Shown one piece after another: positions 62,681 through 64,000 of a DNA stretch of 64,000 bases. Made by a program: the position numbers and the translations under genes. The notes under the pieces were generated by a model. That model worked only from the letters and a program-made list of their open reading frames with translations. It made no database searches and was not told the DNA's origin. The stretch is from Erigeron canadensis. Its lineage: Eukaryota; Streptophyta; Magnoliopsida; Asterales; Asteraceae. The stretch's first letter is position 1; each line of letters starts with the position of its first letter. The stretch covers positions 34,667,516 to 34,731,515 of the forward strand of contig NC_057766.1 of NCBI RefSeq assembly GCF_010389155.1, read 5' to 3'.

Positions 62681-63368
62681 TGTTAAAATATGATCACGTA
62701 AAATGAACGTATGTCCGAAAAGTATTTAAGCCTACGGGGTCACACCTCAACGTGAATGTAACTATAATTAATTAATATATTAAATGTAATTTATTAATTA
62801 ATTTGATCACGAAAAACTAACGGTCATCTGTTAAATGTTAATAGTTAACGGTACTTAACTGACGGACTTAACGGAGGAGACAATTGTGATTAAATGAAAA
62901 AATAAAACACCCTCTAGAATCTTCCTAAGGGGGACGGCTACAACATTAAGGGTTTTTAGAAAACCCTAAACTTGTTTTTCAAGTTAATGTGAGGCTATAA
63001 ATATAAACCCTTTTTTAAAGTTTTTCACACACAATTATTAAGGTTTTCTAAGACCCTAAAATTCTCTCCTCCTCCCTCTTTCTTGGCTTCGGCCGTTCCT
63101 CACAAAAACAAAGGGTTTCGGGTTTTGTTTGGTTCGTGTGAAAGGGTATTAACAAAGGGTTGTTTGTTCGTGATTAAGTACTAGCATACGTACGTTCCAA
63201 CGTTGTGTGTGCAATCGTAGAGAGGTTATTTTAAACCTTGTTCTTGTTTTAATCTCTCCAATATAAGGTACATATTCTATACTTTGGTTAATTAATTAAA
63301 CTGCATAGATATTGTCTTCAGTTGCGTGCTTTGTGATTTGATTTGATAAATAGTTATATAACCCAACA
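62681..63368 (+). mobile_element. 5' LTR of a copia-type retrotransposon
   Basis: The 688-bp segment begins TGTTAAAATA and ends ACCCAACA, giving TGTT/AACA inverted ends. A TATA box (TATAAATA, about 62996-63003) and a downstream pyrimidine-rich leader lie inside. One base after the LTR comes TGGTATCA (63370-63377), the start of the primer-binding site complementary to initiator tRNA-Met. The body would lie beyond the right edge of the window, so class and intactness cannot be checked here. Confidence 0.65.
62996..63003 (+). promoter_or_regulatory. LTR TATA box
   Basis: TATAAATA in the middle of the LTR, about 370 bp before its end, sits at a suitable place to start the genomic transcript of the element. 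Confidence 0.45.
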
Positions 63369-64000
63369 GTGGTATCACGAACCTACTATGTATGTTTTTT
63401 GATTACCAAAAGATCAAAACTTGAAGGGGGGTTAGGGTTCTTGATTTAAAAAAAAAATTCGATTATATATATATATTGTTAAATTGATTTTGTAATTTAA
63501 TTACATTATTTAAATATGAAAAAAGTTTTAATATATACATATATATATATATATGGATCGAAATTTCCAGAAAAATAAATAAAAAATAAGTTTTTTTTTA
63601 GGGTTCCTAATCCAAGTTTTGATTAATTACATGTTTATGTGATAAATTGTATGTAATTATATGTTGTACCTTTAATTTTAATGGTTAAAAAGAAGTAAAA
63701 ATCATGAATTTTTCATGAAAATCATTCATGATTCTTACTTAGATATATTGATATGAAATCTTGATCATTAGGGTTAATTATGCTAGATAATTGTATAATT
63801 AATTGTGTGACAATGTGAATTTTTTGTATAAACTTTCTGTTTTGTGACAGTTTACTAAAAAATTTATATCTTTTAATCAGTAATGAGTGAGAGGTCGTGC
63901 TTTGAACTGTAGATGCTCAACACATAGGGCTAAAACTTTGTAGTTCTGGTCGAAATCTGAATCGGACCAGAAACAGGTCTAAACAGGTCGTGAAGCTACT
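63369..64000 (+). mobile_element. Primer-binding site and untranslated leader of the LTR element
   Basis: TGGTATCACGAACC at 63370 resembles the canonical initiator-tRNA-Met primer site TGGTATCAGAGC, matching over the first eight bases. The remaining 600 bp are AT-rich with several 'atatatat' runs and hold no gag frame yet. The gag start would be expected to the right of the window. Confidence 0.55.

Noticed and set aside
1..64000. CRISPR array, rRNA or tRNA genes
   Set aside because: No regularly spaced short repeats with unique spacers, and no cloverleaf or rRNA sequence was recognised; pol III boxes seen belong to SINEs.

Overview
This is AT-rich plant nuclear DNA. Evidence: short exons with GT-AG introns, plastid transit-peptide-like N termini, plant-specific protein families, and MITEs, SINEs, MULEs, Helitrons and a copia-type LTR in the gaps. 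Protein wording and repeat style suggest a eudicot, probably an asterid such as Asteraceae; that is inference. I see no bacterial, organellar or viral segment. Exon borders were placed by eye from splice consensus, reading phase and remembered family sequence, so individual junctions can be off by a base or so.

Layout. (1) 1.3-3.35 kb (+): 3' part of a Nudix hydrolase gene. (2) 3.4-7.1 kb: repeats, including a PIF/Harbinger-like MITE and an 894-bp MULE-type element. (3) 7.1-13.2 kb (+): 13-exon plastid transcription-repair coupling factor (TRCF/Mfd-like). (4) 16.0-18.8 kb (+): NIPA8-like magnesium transporter, with a 19-residue uORF. (5) 20.2-22.6 kb (+): OTU deubiquitinase. (6) 23.8-24.9 kb (-): intronless LWD1/AN11 WD40 clock protein. 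(7) 25.5 kb (-): dead fragment of a class III HD-Zip homeobox exon. (8) 25.6-33.1 kb: gene-poor DNA with tandem duplications. (9) 33.1-38.1 kb (+): 17-exon plastid acetyl-CoA synthetase. (10) 38.8-40.9 kb (-): plastid CGFS glutaredoxin (GRXS14 type), with a 1.86-kb MULE-type element inserted about 170 bp upstream of its start. (11) 43.9-47.8 kb (+): plastid-targeted kinase-fold protein whose HRD motif is degenerate. (12) 48.8-50.5 kb (-): ribosomal protein uL1/RPL10a, with telo-box and site II motifs upstream. (13) 54.3-54.9 kb (+): QCR9 subunit of respiratory complex III. (14) 55.3-56.9 kb (-): alpha/beta hydrolase with a 5'UTR intron holding a Helitron-like insertion. (15) 58.4-64 kb: transposon-rich DNA, ending in the 5' LTR and primer-binding site of a copia-type element that runs off the window.

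The genes are ordinary single-function housekeeping loci and do not form a pathway. Four of them (TRCF, ACS, GRXS14, kinase-like) appear to encode plastid proteins. I find no convincing new biological system. The observations most worth following are the plastid pseudokinase-like protein, the MULE that places G-boxes upstream of the glutaredoxin gene, two GC-AG introns (one carrying a hAT-like insertion), the NIPA8 uORF and the homeobox remnant.
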